A DNA stretch of 64,000 bases from Lapidilactobacillus bayanensis (GCF_003946695.1 NZ_RHOX01000012.1:1-64000), one strand, 5' to 3'. Counted from the stretch's first letter, positions 27,065 through 36,899 are shown. The notes: a model not told the origin generated them from the sequence alone. Numbers and translations: made by a program.

Positions 27065-28225
27065 TTAATCTGGTTTTTCCGCGTTCAGATAGCTTTGATA
27101 GTTTCTCAGAAATGTTTGTTCACTCGGGTAACCAAGTTTGTTGGCAATTTCTTGTTTGGTTAAATTGGTTGCCGCAATTAAGTTATGGGCAATTTGACAT
27201 TTCATCTGTTGTTTGAGTGCGTGAAATGATTGACCAAAGGTTTGCTGAAGGCGAGCGTTAATGCTGTCTGTTGATAATTTGGCATGCGCGGCAATGTCGT
27301 CGATCGTTAAATTTTGCTGGCTGTTTTCTAGCATGTACAACACGATATCCCAAGCATCAGTTGATAGGAATTGGGAACTAAAGTCCATTCGCATTTGTTC
27401 TGGTGTTTGCTGATGGATTAATTCGAATTGCTTGTAGAAGTTTGCTTCGGATTGATAACCACAAATCTTGCCAATTTGGTTAATTGATAACTCATTGAAT
27501 TGGAGCAGCGCTGTTGCATTGCGAATGCGGATCTGATTCAGTAGAGCCCGGAACGAATAACCGGTCATCTTTTTGATTTTCTTTTGTAGAACTTCAACTG
27601 ATAATCCGAAATGAGTCGCAACTTTTCTCGTGGTGAGCTGCTCTTGATGATAGAAATGAATATATTGCAACAATCGCCAATCGAAGGTAAAGAAACGGTT
27701 ACTCTTATCCTGTCGTTGTAGGAATTTTTGAAAATAGAAAGACAGTAGTGCCGTTAGAGATAGATTTAGACCTTCACTACCAGGTGTGTTATTGCGTTGT
27801 TCCTCTAGCACCAATTGAATCATGGCCATCAAATGTTCATTCGCCGATTGATCGAGACGAACAATTGGCACTGTTAAGTCTAAGTTGTTGATCGTGTTCA
27901 AGTAAGTCTGCCGATTAGTTGAGGCGAGGATTAATAAGCCTAATGAGAGGCGGACATGATAACCCGTTAAGTTATTTGAGTCGGTTAAAATGAAACGATG
28001 AACGTGAAAGGGTGCCAGTTCAATCAATTGGTCGGCGTGAACGGGGAAAAGCTGACCATTGATCTCAATGGCACCCTGACCAGATTGAATCAGTAAGAAG
28101 TCAAATTCATCAAAATATTGCAATGAAGTTGACTGATTAAGTGTGAAGAAATTTGCTTTTAATTCGTTCGGCTGAAAACTTGCAGATAAATATTCTACGC
28201 TAGTGTAGGGTAAATTCTTGTTCAT
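27065..28225 (-). CDS. AraC-family regulator with two HTH modules
   Basis: A 386-residue regulator. An N-terminal cupin-type sensor (about 1-150) is followed by a first AraC DNA-binding module (about 170-275; LTTRKVATHFGLSVEVLQKK and INQIGKICGYQSEANFYKQF). A second, more divergent module follows (about 285-385; LTIDDIAAHAKLSTDSINAR and KQEIANKLGYPSEQTFLRNY). Standard AraC proteins end after one module, so the length (usual about 290) is explained by this extra copy. ATG at 28225 is chosen for its GGAGC site; 28240 is the longest reading. It is divergent from the epimerase gene (106 bp between), which it probably controls. Confidence 0.85.
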   Translation of the reverse strand: MNKNLPYTSVEYLSASFQPNELKANFFTLNQSTSLQYFDEFDFLLIQSGQGAIEINGQLFPVHADQLIELAPFHVHRFILTDSNNLTGYHVRLSLGLLILASTNRQTYLNTINNLDLTVPIVRLDQSANEHLMAMIQLVLEEQRNNTPGSEGLNLSLTALLSFYFQKFLQRQDKSNRFFTFDWRLLQYIHFYHQEQLTTRKVATHFGLSVEVLQKKIKKMTGYSFRALLNQIRIRNATALLQFNELSINQIGKICGYQSEANFYKQFELIHQQTPEQMRMDFSSQFLSTDAWDIVLYMLENSQQNLTIDDIAAHAKLSTDSINARLQQTFGQSFHALKQQMKCQIAHNLIAATNLTKQEIANKLGYPSEQTFLRNYQSYLNAEKPD

Positions 28226-28331
28226 TAACTTGCTCCTCAAAAAAGTGAGTACTTGGCTCTTAAATGATGTTTATTATCCTATTGTAAACGTTATACTACA
28301 TGTGAAATAAAAAATAAAGGAGCAAGATCAA

Positions 28332-29306
28332 ATGACAAAAGTTTTTGTACTCGGAGGAACTGGATTTTTAGGGTTCTACACAACCAAAGAATTATTACGT
28401 CGCGGGTATCAAGTTAAGACAATGGCTTTGCCACCAATGCCCGCTGATAATTTGTTACCCGCCGAAGTTGAGTGTTCATTAGGAAATATCAATGAATTAT
28501 CGGATCAAGAGATTGTTAAGTTATTGAGTGATTGCAATGGCTTCATTTATGCAGCTGGCGCAGATGAGCGAGTTGTACCGCAGAAACCGGCAATGAAATT
28601 CTTTTATGAAGCCAATGTTTTACCAACCCAACGTATAGCCAGACTAGCAAAAGAAGCTGGTGTTGAACATTTTGTCGTGTTTGGTTCTTACTTTGCAGAA
28701 TTTGCCGAGCGGTTGCCTGAACTTCATTTACGCGATGAGGCTTATCCCAATATGCGTTTGTTACAGGAACAAGTTGCTTTTGCTGAGGGTGAAGGCAAGA
28801 TGACGGTCTCATCATTGCGTTTACCTTATATTTTCGGTACGATGCCTGGTCGGATGCCGTTATGGACGATGTTTGTTGATCAAGCGAAGAATCAACCTGT
28901 TTTCCCTGCATTGGCTGGTGGTACCGCGATGGTAACAGTTGAGCAAGTTGCTGAAGCGGCGGTTGGTACACTTGAGCATGGAGAACATCGTCATAGTTAT
29001 GCGATTGGCGCTAAGAATATGAAGTATCAAGAATTTTATCAAATGATTGTCGATGCTTTAGGCCAGCACGAGACAACGCAAGTGCCAGTAGTCCCTTATG
29101 AACAGATGAAACCAATTTATGTTGGTTTAGATCAGCAAGCAGCCGCTGAGGGTAAGGAACATGGTGTGCATATGGTGGTTAGTTCCTTAGTTCAAACGAA
29201 GGATTTGTATCTAAATCCAGAAGATACGATGCCTATCTTAGGGATTAAAGATCATGATGTGGTTGCTTCAATTAAAGAAACACTCGCTAAGTGCGTTCAA
29301 GGATAA
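28332..29306 (+). CDS. NAD-dependent epimerase/dehydratase-like (extended SDR)
   Basis: A 324-residue Rossmann protein. FVLGGTGFLGFYTTKELLRR at residues 4-23 contains the G-x-x-G-x-x-G nucleotide motif of extended SDRs; GSYFAEF near 122 sits where the catalytic Ser/Tyr are expected, but a clear YxxxK is not visible, so it may be an atypical reductase or a non-catalytic member. AAGGAG precedes the ATG. Divergent from the AraC gene and followed by a terminator, so it is a single-gene unit. Substrate unknown. Confidence 0.75.
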   Translation: MTKVFVLGGTGFLGFYTTKELLRRGYQVKTMALPPMPADNLLPAEVECSLGNINELSDQEIVKLLSDCNGFIYAAGADERVVPQKPAMKFFYEANVLPTQRIARLAKEAGVEHFVVFGSYFAEFAERLPELHLRDEAYPNMRLLQEQVAFAEGEGKMTVSSLRLPYIFGTMPGRMPLWTMFVDQAKNQPVFPALAGGTAMVTVEQVAEAAVGTLEHGEHRHSYAIGAKNMKYQEFYQMIVDALGQHETTQVPVVPYEQMKPIYVGLDQQAAAEGKEHGVHMVVSSLVQTKDLYLNPEDTMPILGIKDHDVVASIKETLAKCVQG

Positions 29307-29342
29307 ATTAGTTAAGGCATTTTTAACTGTTTGCCATTTTTT

Positions 29343-29390
29343 AAAGACAATCCAGGGTTTATGGTCAACCAGCTAAGGGATTGTCTTTTT
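29343..29390 (+). terminator. Rho-independent terminator after epimerase-like gene
   Basis: AAAGACAATCC pairs with GGATTGTCTTT over a 24-nt loop, followed by a T-run. Confidence 0.7.
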
Positions 29391-29559
29391 GTGATCTGAA
29401 AATTTCTTCTATCGTTAAAAAATGATGTCAGGTTAATGTTGCTAAACTGTTACTTCAAACTTTTAGCAATAATTCGTTAGATAAGCTAATATTTTGTTGT
29501 GTCCTTTCTTTTGCGCTAAACTGAAATTATCATGGTTTTGTCATATGGGAGGTTGTCAG

Positions 29560-30777
29560 ATGAAATTCGATGTCGTTGTGGTTGGTGGTTCGATTGGCGG
29601 CTATTTTTTAGTTAAGGAATTACGCGACAAGGGGTTTGCGGGCAGTATTTGTTTAGTTGATCAAGGTGATCAATTGCCTTATAACCGTTATAAATTATCT
29701 AAGGACTGGTTGCGCGGTGATCGTGAGGATCCACCGCTATTTAAGAAGCAACAATTCTATGATGAACAAGAAATTGTGGTGAAATTAAAGACCAAGGTAG
29801 TGGCCGTTAACGCGGCCGAACATCAGGTGGTTACCGAAAATGGTGATGTTATTTCTTATGGCCGGTTAGTGTTGGCGTTGGGCTCTAGTGCCCGTCATTT
29901 AACTGTTCCTAATCAAGATGCGGCTGGTATTTTTTACTTACGAAGTTTTGACGACGCTTTACGAATTAAAAAGTGGAGTCTGCAGCCGGAAGTTAAAGAA
30001 TTAGTGTTAGTTGGTGCAGGATTTATTGGCCTTGAATTAGCAAGCACGTTTACGGCGCGCGGGTTGCAGGTAACTGTGGTGGAATATGCTAAGGCACCGT
30101 TGGCAAATATTGCTGGGCCTGACGCAGCACAATATTTATTAGAATTGCATCGAGCGCACGGCGTTAAGTTAATCACTGGCGATGGTGTTGCCGCTTTCGA
30201 AAAAAATCGGCAAGGTCAAATTGAAACGATGGTTACAACTTCTGGTAAGAAAATTCCAGCACAGATGGTTATTGTTGGCGTAGGTGCACAGCCAAACGTG
30301 GCGATTTCAGCACCAGGTTTAAAAGTTGATCAGCAAATTGTTGTCAATGAATATGGAGAAACTTCCTTGCCTGATGTTTTTGCCGTCGGCGACTGCACAA
30401 CGTGGCCTTATCAAGGTCAACTGATTCACGTTGAGCATTGGGAAAATGCGCGTAATCAGGGTAAAAATGTGGCTCGCAACATCATTAACACACACAGTGA
30501 ACCTTATGCAATCCGCCCATATTTTTGGACCGATCAATACGATCAGACGATTGAATATTTAGGGCAAGCCAAGCAATGGGATCATATTTTAACGCGCGGT
30601 GAAGTCAACACTGGCAAATTTACTTTAGCCTATGTGGACGCGCAAAATCGACCGCTTGCTGTATTATTCGCTAACGATAATGACAAACGTAGCGATGTGG
30701 CGAAGTTTATGGATGAGTTTAAACCAATTGCTGTGGAAAAGTTTGTCAATCTCGATCTGAGTTTAAGCGAGTTGTAA
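29560..30777 (+). CDS. FAD-dependent NAD(P)H oxidoreductase, ferredoxin-reductase-like
   Basis: A 405-residue two-dinucleotide-binding flavoprotein. FAD motif FDVVVVGGSIGGYFLVKEL at residues 2-20; LPYNRYKLSKDWL near 44-56 is the PYxRpxLSK motif of ferredoxin/rubredoxin reductases; the NAD(P)H motif LVLVGAGFIGLELASTF lies near 148-164; FAVGDCT near 274-280 closes the FAD site. A C-terminal reductase domain follows. No redox-active CxxxxC is present, unlike glutathione reductases. ATG at 29560 follows GGGAGG; the longer reading from 29494 has no site. Its electron acceptor is unknown; no ferredoxin gene is adjacent. Confidence 0.85.
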   Translation: MKFDVVVVGGSIGGYFLVKELRDKGFAGSICLVDQGDQLPYNRYKLSKDWLRGDREDPPLFKKQQFYDEQEIVVKLKTKVVAVNAAEHQVVTENGDVISYGRLVLALGSSARHLTVPNQDAAGIFYLRSFDDALRIKKWSLQPEVKELVLVGAGFIGLELASTFTARGLQVTVVEYAKAPLANIAGPDAAQYLLELHRAHGVKLITGDGVAAFEKNRQGQIETMVTTSGKKIPAQMVIVGVGAQPNVAISAPGLKVDQQIVVNEYGETSLPDVFAVGDCTTWPYQGQLIHVEHWENARNQGKNVARNIINTHSEPYAIRPYFWTDQYDQTIEYLGQAKQWDHILTRGEVNTGKFTLAYVDAQNRPLAVLFANDNDKRSDVAKFMDEFKPIAVEKFVNLDLSLSEL

Positions 30778-30809
30778 GTTAGAGTATTAGCTCAGAATAA
30801 CTTTTCATG

Positions 30810-30845
30810 GTAGGTACTAGTTTAATGACTAGTGCCTACTTTTTA
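30810..30845 (+). terminator. Rho-independent terminator after oxidoreductase gene
   Basis: GTAGGTACTAGT pairs with ACTAGTGCCTAC around TTAATG, followed by TTTTTAT. Confidence 0.85.
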
Positions 30846-31146
30846 TATTCAGAAAGTGGATCTTAGATTTAGTAAGACCGATATTTTTTAGTGTTTTTAA
30901 TCCGAAACGGTTAATTAATCTCAATTAAATTTGACGTTGAACATCAGGTTATTGTTATGATTAGGCTAACCTTGATATATTGAACCTTACTAAGCATGAT
31001 GGGGTCGATTCTAGAAACAAGCGAATCACCGAGAATATCATAAGATTAATGTCATTTTTTAGCCGAGCATATTTTGTGATGAGCGAATATATGGGTATAG
31101 GAAATAAGATGAATCAGTATGTAACTATATATTTGTTGAAAACAAA
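30846..31146. other. AT-rich spacer before LacI gene
   Basis: No gene, terminator or strong repeat is seen in this stretch. Confidence 0.4.
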
Positions 31147-31208
31147 TTGCCGATAGAAGTTGATTTAGTTATACTTAATATTAGATTAAAGCGTTTAATG
31201 TTAAATGC
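31147..31208 (+). promoter_or_regulatory. promoter and possible self-operator of LacI regulator
   Basis: TTGCCG (31147-31152), a 17-bp spacer and TATACT (31170-31175) form the promoter. Downstream, GCGTTTAATGTTAAATGC (31191-31208) is a near-palindrome placed where a repressor would block transcription. Confidence 0.5.
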
Positions 31209-31231
31209 AATTTCATGAAAGAGGAATTTAA

Positions 31232-32209
31232 ATGGCCGCAACAATGAAAGATGTTGCTAAACTAGCAGGTGTCAGTTTGGGAACAGTGTCGCGTGTTGTT
31301 AATAACAACACACAAGTAAAAGAAAAAACAAAGCAGAAAGTTAAAGCTGCGATTAATGAACTGGGCTATATTCCCGATGATTATGCCAGAGGATTAAAAA
31401 CACAACGTTCAATGTTTGTGGCTTTGATTTTGCCGACGATTTGGCATCCTTTCTTTTCTGAGTTTGCTTATTATGTTGAGTCGGAACTAACTAAACGTGG
31501 TTATAAATTATTAATCTGTAACTCTGACGGTGATGCTGAGAAGGAACGTAAATATATTCAAATGGTTAAGAAAAATAAGATTGATGGTATTATTGGTATC
31601 ACTTATAGTGCGATTGACCGATATGTCTCAGCAAATTTACCATTGGTCAGCATCGACCGTTCCTTTACTGAGCCAGTTTCGTATGTTAGTTCTGACAACT
31701 TTAATGGTGGAGAAATTGCTTTAGATGAATTGCTAAGACACGGGGCGACCAATCTCGCCTATATTTCTGGTTATTCGCGATATAAAAACGAAACGACTAA
31801 ACGCCACGATGGTTTTTTATCACAAGCGGCTAAGTGTGGTGTTCAAGTGACGGACTTATTTGTTCCTGAGCCAATTACTAATTTAGATGAATTGCTCCGG
31901 CGCTTGTTTATTCGGAATCCTAATATCGATGGCATTTTTTGCGTCAACGATACAATGCTCATGGATGTGCGTAATTACTTAGCAAGACATGGTAAGCATG
32001 TACCAAGCGATATTCAAATGATCGGTTTTGACGGAATTGCCTTAGGACCATCCAATGATTTAGGTTTATCAACGATTGTTCAGCCTGTCCCTGAAATGGC
32101 TCAAGCAGCGGTTAAGGCCTTATTTGACAGAATAGAGCGTCCAAATCAACCAACTCAAATTAAAATTCTACCAGTTTCGTTTAAAGAAGGTGGTACAACA
32201 CGTAATTAA
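31232..32209 (+). CDS. LacI-family transcriptional regulator
   Basis: A 325-residue repressor. The N-terminal helix-turn-helix (MKDVAKLAGVSLGTVSRVVN, residues 4-23) and hinge (LGYIPDDYARGLKT near 46-59) are followed by a periplasmic-binding-like sensor domain; IQMIGFDGIALGPS near 262-275 is a conserved late motif. Its own terminator separates it from the ABC operon, whose promoter is flanked by two LacI-type palindromes. It is therefore the likely local repressor, released by a sugar such as sucrose, a fructoside or fructose (inference). Confidence 0.88.
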   Translation: MAATMKDVAKLAGVSLGTVSRVVNNNTQVKEKTKQKVKAAINELGYIPDDYARGLKTQRSMFVALILPTIWHPFFSEFAYYVESELTKRGYKLLICNSDGDAEKERKYIQMVKKNKIDGIIGITYSAIDRYVSANLPLVSIDRSFTEPVSYVSSDNFNGGEIALDELLRHGATNLAYISGYSRYKNETTKRHDGFLSQAAKCGVQVTDLFVPEPITNLDELLRRLFIRNPNIDGIFCVNDTMLMDVRNYLARHGKHVPSDIQMIGFDGIALGPSNDLGLSTIVQPVPEMAQAAVKALFDRIERPNQPTQIKILPVSFKEGGTTRN

Positions 32210-32214
32210 TAGTA

Positions 32215-32257
32215 GACCAGTCTAAAAGAGAGAAAATCTTTTGGACTGGTCTTTTTT
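32215..32257 (+). terminator. Rho-independent terminator after LacI gene
   Basis: GACCAGTCTAAAAGA pairs with TCTTTTGGACTGGTC around GAGAAAA, followed by T6. Confidence 0.9.
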
Positions 32258-32299
32258 ATATCTTGGAATTGGGAAAGAAACTATTTGCAAAAGTTTCTT

Positions 32300-32374
32300 T
32301 GGAAACGTTTCAAAAAAGCGTTGACAAAACACTAATACAGGACTATTATTTTTCTTGTAAATGAAACGTTTCAT
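32300..32374 (+). promoter_or_regulatory. promoter with two LacI/CcpA-type operators of the sugar ABC operon
   Basis: TTGACA (32321-32326), a 17-bp spacer and TATTAT (32344-32349) form a strong promoter. TGGAAACGTTTCA (32300-32312) lies just upstream and fits both the LacI operator and the CcpA cre consensus. ATGAAACGTTTCAT (32361-32374) is a perfect palindrome just downstream of the start point. This arrangement predicts repression by the LacI protein and possibly catabolite control. Confidence 0.8.
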
Positions 32375-32408
32375 AAATACTAAATTTACTTGAATGGGGA
32401 GTTTTAGA

Positions 32409-33695
32409 ATGAACAAACGAAAAGTTCTGGGAGTTTTGGGTATAACAGTTTTAACCAGTTTAGTACTTGCTGGTTGCTCAAGCAAGAGTAAAGCCGACGG
32501 CAAAGATGTCACAATGTGGGTTCAATATTCGAAGACAGATCCAGAAGGAAAAGCGATGGCCAAGAATATTACCGCCTTTAACAAGGAGAACAAAAAAGGT
32601 TATCATGCGACCGTTCAATATATTCCACGTAACTCTTCAGGTGGCGGTTATGAAGATAAGGTCAATGCAGCTTTGAATGCTGGTAACTTACCAGATGTTT
32701 TAACATTGGACGGCCCTAATACAGCTGCATATGCCAAGAATAAGATTATTCAACCTTTAGACAAGTATATTACAAATAAAAGTGATATTTTACCAAGTAT
32801 CATTAGCCAAGGAACTTATAAAGGTAAGTTATATTCAATCGGTTACTCAGAATCTGGCGTTGGTATTTATTACAACAAGAGAATGTTTAAGGATGCTGGG
32901 ATCCAAGAATCAAGTATTCCTACTCTAAAGAATCCTTGGGACTGGAATCAATTCATGGCAATTTGCGCCAAGTTAAAGGCTAAGTATAATGCGCCAGCAA
33001 TTGATATGCAAATTCAAGACCATTCTGAAATGTCCCTTTATGCATTTGCGCCATTTGTTTGGTCTGCAGGTGGCAATATTACCAATAAGAATGGCACTAA
33101 ATCGATTGGTTACTTTAACTCTAAAGAATCACAGACTGCTTTCCAATTCATTCAAGATATGGTCAAGAAGGATTACACAACAACGACTCCAGTTAATAAA
33201 GCATTCCAAACTGGCAAGTATCCAATGATGCTATCAGGCTCATGGACAATCACTGAATTGAATACATCATACAAGCATCTCGACTATGGTATGCTGCCTT
33301 ATCCAGTTTCTCCTATGACACATAAGTTAGTTTCACCAACTGGTTCATGGCAATATGCAATGACTACTTCAACTACCAAAAAGAAAGCAGCAGGCGCATT
33401 AGTCAACTTTTTATCATCAACTAAGCAAGAATACCGGACCAGCATGACCATGTCTACATTACCAGCGCGTAAATCCGTTTCCAAGTTAATGGAAGATAAA
33501 GTTGATCCAAGCTTACGTTTCTTAATGGAACAAAATATTCTAAGTGGCCACGCACGTCCAGTATTGGTTAACTATCCACAAGTAACTAGAACTTTTGCAG
33601 ATACCGTCACTAAGACAACTTATTATAAGCAAAATCCAAATATTGCTAAATTATTAAAGAAACAGGCAACAACAATTCAAAGTTACTTAAAGTAA
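32409..33695 (+). CDS. sugar ABC transporter substrate-binding lipoprotein
   Basis: A 428-residue family-1 extracellular binding protein. The signal peptide ends in the lipobox VLAGC (Cys23), giving a membrane-anchored lipoprotein. VTMWVQYSKTDPEGKAMAKN near 34-53 and NAGNLPDVLTLDGP near 90-103 are typical. ATG at 32409 has GGGGAG upstream; a start at 32394 is less likely. First gene of an operon with two permeases, GH32 and fructokinase, so it probably binds sucrose or short fructo-oligosaccharides. Confidence 0.92.
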   Translation: MNKRKVLGVLGITVLTSLVLAGCSSKSKADGKDVTMWVQYSKTDPEGKAMAKNITAFNKENKKGYHATVQYIPRNSSGGGYEDKVNAALNAGNLPDVLTLDGPNTAAYAKNKIIQPLDKYITNKSDILPSIISQGTYKGKLYSIGYSESGVGIYYNKRMFKDAGIQESSIPTLKNPWDWNQFMAICAKLKAKYNAPAIDMQIQDHSEMSLYAFAPFVWSAGGNITNKNGTKSIGYFNSKESQTAFQFIQDMVKKDYTTTTPVNKAFQTGKYPMMLSGSWTITELNTSYKHLDYGMLPYPVSPMTHKLVSPTGSWQYAMTTSTTKKKAAGALVNFLSSTKQEYRTSMTMSTLPARKSVSKLMEDKVDPSLRFLMEQNILSGHARPVLVNYPQVTRTFADTVTKTTYYKQNPNIAKLLKKQATTIQSYLK

Positions 33696-33725
33696 TCTTG
33701 GGTTATAGAAAGAGGTGCACTTGAG

Positions 33726-34610
33726 ATGTCCAGACTAGGTAAACGACAAAATCAAGCTTGGTTTTTCTTAGCTCCAGCAATAATTGTGCTTGGATTATTC
33801 TTGTTTATTCCATCAATTATTTCATTTTGTTATTCTTTTACTGATTTCAATATGTTGGCACCAAAATTAGCAGCATTCGTTGGAATCGCCAATTATCTCA
33901 AATTGTTCAAAGATCCAATTTTTATGAAGAGTTTAAAGAATATCGTTCAATTCGTAGCTTTTGTCCTACCTATTCAAGTAGGAACAGCTTTGGGCCTAGC
34001 ATTGATCGTTAACAAAAAACGGCCATTCAATATGTTTTATAAAGTCGCTTTCTTTGCTCCCGTTGTTGTTTCATTAGCTGTTACATCAATTTTATGGATG
34101 TACATTTTGAATCCGAGTCAAGGCATCTTAAATAGTTTACTAGCTAAAGTAGGAATCTCTGCGCAACCTTTCTTAAATAGTTCTAAACAAGCGATGTTTG
34201 CTATTATCTTTCTTTCGGCTTGGCAAGCATGTGGTAATCAAATGATTATTTTCCTGGCAGGTTTACAAAATATTCCAAAATCTTTATATGAAGCCGCTGA
34301 TTTAGATGGTGCTGGTAAGTGGGCAACCTTTAGAAATATTACATTGCCATTATTAAAGCCAACTACAGTTTTGATCTTAACGACAACATTTATCGATGCG
34401 TTCAAGATGATGACACAAGCCATGATTATGACTCAAGGTGGACCATTGAACTCAACTATGACACCACTATATTATATCTATCGAACCGGTTTTACCGATC
34501 GTCAGTTAGGTTATGCTAGCGCAATGAGTGTAGTTTACGGGTTCGGTATTATCTTATTTACGATTGTTCAGAGGAAAGTAACTCGTGCTGATGAAGGGAG
34601 TGGTCAATAA
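33726..34610 (+). CDS. sugar ABC transporter permease (MsmF/MalF type)
   Basis: A 294-residue membrane protein with six predicted segments. The cytoplasmic EAA loop YEAADLDGAGKWATFRNITLP lies near residues 190-210 and contacts the ATPase. Its last base is shared with the next permease start (TAATG overlap), so the two are coupled. No ATPase gene is found in the operon; a shared MsmK-type ATPase encoded elsewhere is expected. Confidence 0.92.
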   Translation: MSRLGKRQNQAWFFLAPAIIVLGLFLFIPSIISFCYSFTDFNMLAPKLAAFVGIANYLKLFKDPIFMKSLKNIVQFVAFVLPIQVGTALGLALIVNKKRPFNMFYKVAFFAPVVVSLAVTSILWMYILNPSQGILNSLLAKVGISAQPFLNSSKQAMFAIIFLSAWQACGNQMIIFLAGLQNIPKSLYEAADLDGAGKWATFRNITLPLLKPTTVLILTTTFIDAFKMMTQAMIMTQGGPLNSTMTPLYYIYRTGFTDRQLGYASAMSVVYGFGIILFTIVQRKVTRADEGSGQ

Positions 34611-35461
34611 TGACTAAATCGAGAAAAACATTCATTATAATTTTATCGACAATTTTGATTATGTTATTAGCATTGTTGTTCCTTTTTCCATTAATTTGGA
34701 TGATTGCTTCCTCAATGAAATCTGAATCATCAATCTACAACGACTTGGGTGGGATTAAGGCCTTTTTGCCCGGATTAAACCCAGCACAGTGGGGTAGTGC
34801 CTATCAAAAGTTATTAGGACGGTTCAATATTCTCCGCTTCATTCTTAACTCAGTACTTTACGCACTAGCCGTTACTTTGGGTTCTGTTTTAGTTAACTCT
34901 GCCGCCGGTTACGCGTTTTCAAAGTTTGATTTTCGTGGCAAAAAAATCTTGTTTGGGTTATTAATCGCGTCAATGGTCGTTCCTGGCGATACCATCATGA
35001 TTCAAAAATTTCAAATCGTCAAAATATTACACTTGATCAATTCGCCGTGGGCAGTTATTTTCCCTGCAGTTGCTGGTGCGTTCAACATTTATATGTTCAA
35101 GAATTTCTTCGACCAAGTTTCAGATTCAATCGTTGAATCAGCTGAGCTCGACGGTGCAAGTGCCTTTACAATTTATTGGCGGGTTCTTTTGCCAATGGCT
35201 AAGCCAGTAATCGCAACAGTTGGGACATTATCATTTATCGGGAGCTGGAACGATTATATTTGGCCATTAATGGTCTTAACCGATGCCGATAAATTTCCAT
35301 TACAAATTGCGATCACTAATATTAATAATACGCAACCGGTCTATATGAATCAGGTGATGGCCATCTTAACAATTTCAACTGTACCATTAGTTCTGATCTA
35401 TATGTTCTTCCAGAAATACTTGGTTCAAGGTTTGGCTGTTGCTGGAAATGGGGATAAATAG
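34610..35461 (+). CDS. sugar ABC transporter permease (MsmG/MalG type)
   Basis: A 283-residue membrane protein with six segments; the EAA loop VESAELDGASAFTIYWRVLLP lies near residues 180-200. It pairs with the upstream permease. Its stop codon overlaps the GH32 GTG start by one base. Length and order are those of the MsmEFG group. Confidence 0.92.
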   Translation: MTKSRKTFIIILSTILIMLLALLFLFPLIWMIASSMKSESSIYNDLGGIKAFLPGLNPAQWGSAYQKLLGRFNILRFILNSVLYALAVTLGSVLVNSAAGYAFSKFDFRGKKILFGLLIASMVVPGDTIMIQKFQIVKILHLINSPWAVIFPAVAGAFNIYMFKNFFDQVSDSIVESAELDGASAFTIYWRVLLPMAKPVIATVGTLSFIGSWNDYIWPLMVLTDADKFPLQIAITNINNTQPVYMNQVMAILTISTVPLVLIYMFFQKYLVQGLAVAGNGDK

Positions 35462-36873
35462 TGACTCAAACGAATAGTGAAATGTTAGCTTTAGCAAATA
35501 CTTTTGTTGAAAAAAATAAAAATAAGAGTGAAATAAAATATAAACCAATTGCACATTTCTCTGCACCCTATGGATGGCTGAATGATCCTAATGGTTTGGT
35601 GTATTACCACGGTTATTATCATATGTTCTATCAATATAATCCTTATGATGAAACTTGGGGGGCACCTTATTGGGGTCACGCCCGTTCGAAGAACTTGATT
35701 GATTGGGAAGATCTGCCAATCGCATTAGCACCAGATCAACCATATGATATCAGTGGGGTTTTCTCAGGATCAGCGATTGTTAAAAATGACCGATTGTACA
35801 TTATGTATACTGGTCATGTCGAAAATGAAGGTGTTTGGGTTGAAACTCAGAATATTGCCTTCTCAGATGATGGTGTAAACTTTACGAAATTTGAAAATAA
35901 TCCAGTCATTGATTGGAAAATGTTGCCAGATCATGCGTCAATTGCAGACTTCCGCGATCCAAAATTAGTCTTACATGGCGATACCTACTACTCTATTTTG
36001 GCCTCAACCAATCCTATGCTTTGTAAAGGTCAAATTCTTGTCTATGAATCAAGAGATTTATTAAACTGGTCCTTCAAATCTGTACTATTAGATCAAAAAC
36101 CAGAATTAGGACGAATTGCTGAATGCCCAGATCTATTCGTTTTAGGTGATAAAGATGCATTGATTTTCAGTGTGATTAATGAAGAATCCGATGAAACGAT
36201 TCCTAATAATCTTTCTTTTATCGCATTAGGACGAATGAATTGGCAACAAGGACGTTTTATTCCAGAATCGATTGAAAAAATCGACCAGAGTTTAGATTTT
36301 TACGCGCCGCAAACAATTGATTTTGCCGGTCAACGTGTCTTGATTCCTTGGTTACGTAGCAATACTCAATTAAAATTTTTACATGATATTCATGCAGGGT
36401 GGAACGGTCAAATGGGTCATCCACGGGTCTTAGAATTAAATGATAATTGGTTGAATCAACGACCACTACTCGCAGAACATCAGGTTGTTAATACTGAGCA
36501 GCTAGCAAGGGACGATTCCAAGGTATTTGCTGGTGTGGCACTGATTAATCTTGAAGTTACGTTACAAGCCGGCGCCGTTATCAGTTTAAGTAGCGCCACA
36601 GATCGTGTTGAATTGAAGGTTGTCGAAGATCAATTAACCGTTACCTTTAATTTCGAAAAGACAAACACAACTCAATATTTACCAATTGGTAATTTTATTA
36701 ATCAAGCGTGTCACTTAACCTTGTTGATCGATAATTCTAGCTTTGAAGTCTACGTGAATCAGCAAGTGGTGGGAAGTTATATTATTTTTCCAAGTGAACA
36801 AATAACAAAAATAACCAATATTAGTCAGAAAGAAATGTCTATTCAATTAACCTCTGCTAGTTCTGGGGAATAG
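35461..36873 (+). CDS. GH32 sucrose-6-phosphate hydrolase/beta-fructofuranosidase
   Basis: A 470-residue invertase-type enzyme. The catalytic triad is visible: WLNDPNG with nucleophile Asp42, FRDPKL with Asp near 166, and ECPDLF with Glu near 221. A C-terminal beta-sandwich follows from about 340. There is no signal peptide, so it cuts sucrose or fructo-oligosaccharide inside the cell. Because uptake here is by ABC transport, the sugar should arrive unphosphorylated. The start is GTG overlapping the permease stop; translation coupling is likely. Confidence 0.92.
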   Translation: MTQTNSEMLALANTFVEKNKNKSEIKYKPIAHFSAPYGWLNDPNGLVYYHGYYHMFYQYNPYDETWGAPYWGHARSKNLIDWEDLPIALAPDQPYDISGVFSGSAIVKNDRLYIMYTGHVENEGVWVETQNIAFSDDGVNFTKFENNPVIDWKMLPDHASIADFRDPKLVLHGDTYYSILASTNPMLCKGQILVYESRDLLNWSFKSVLLDQKPELGRIAECPDLFVLGDKDALIFSVINEESDETIPNNLSFIALGRMNWQQGRFIPESIEKIDQSLDFYAPQTIDFAGQRVLIPWLRSNTQLKFLHDIHAGWNGQMGHPRVLELNDNWLNQRPLLAEHQVVNTEQLARDDSKVFAGVALINLEVTLQAGAVISLSSATDRVELKVVEDQLTVTFNFEKTNTTQYLPIGNFINQACHLTLLIDNSSFEVYVNQQVVGSYIIFPSEQITKITNISQKEMSIQLTSASSGE

Positions 36874-36899
36874 ATATTGCACAGAAAGAGGAGAAGTTT

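Noticed and set aside
32300-32312. Certain CcpA cre site
   Set aside because: The sequence fits cre but equally fits the local LacI operator, whose perfect copy lies 50 bp downstream; the two cannot be told apart here.
35461-36873. Secreted levanase or inulinase
   Set aside because: No signal peptide or cell-wall anchor is present; the enzyme is intracellular.
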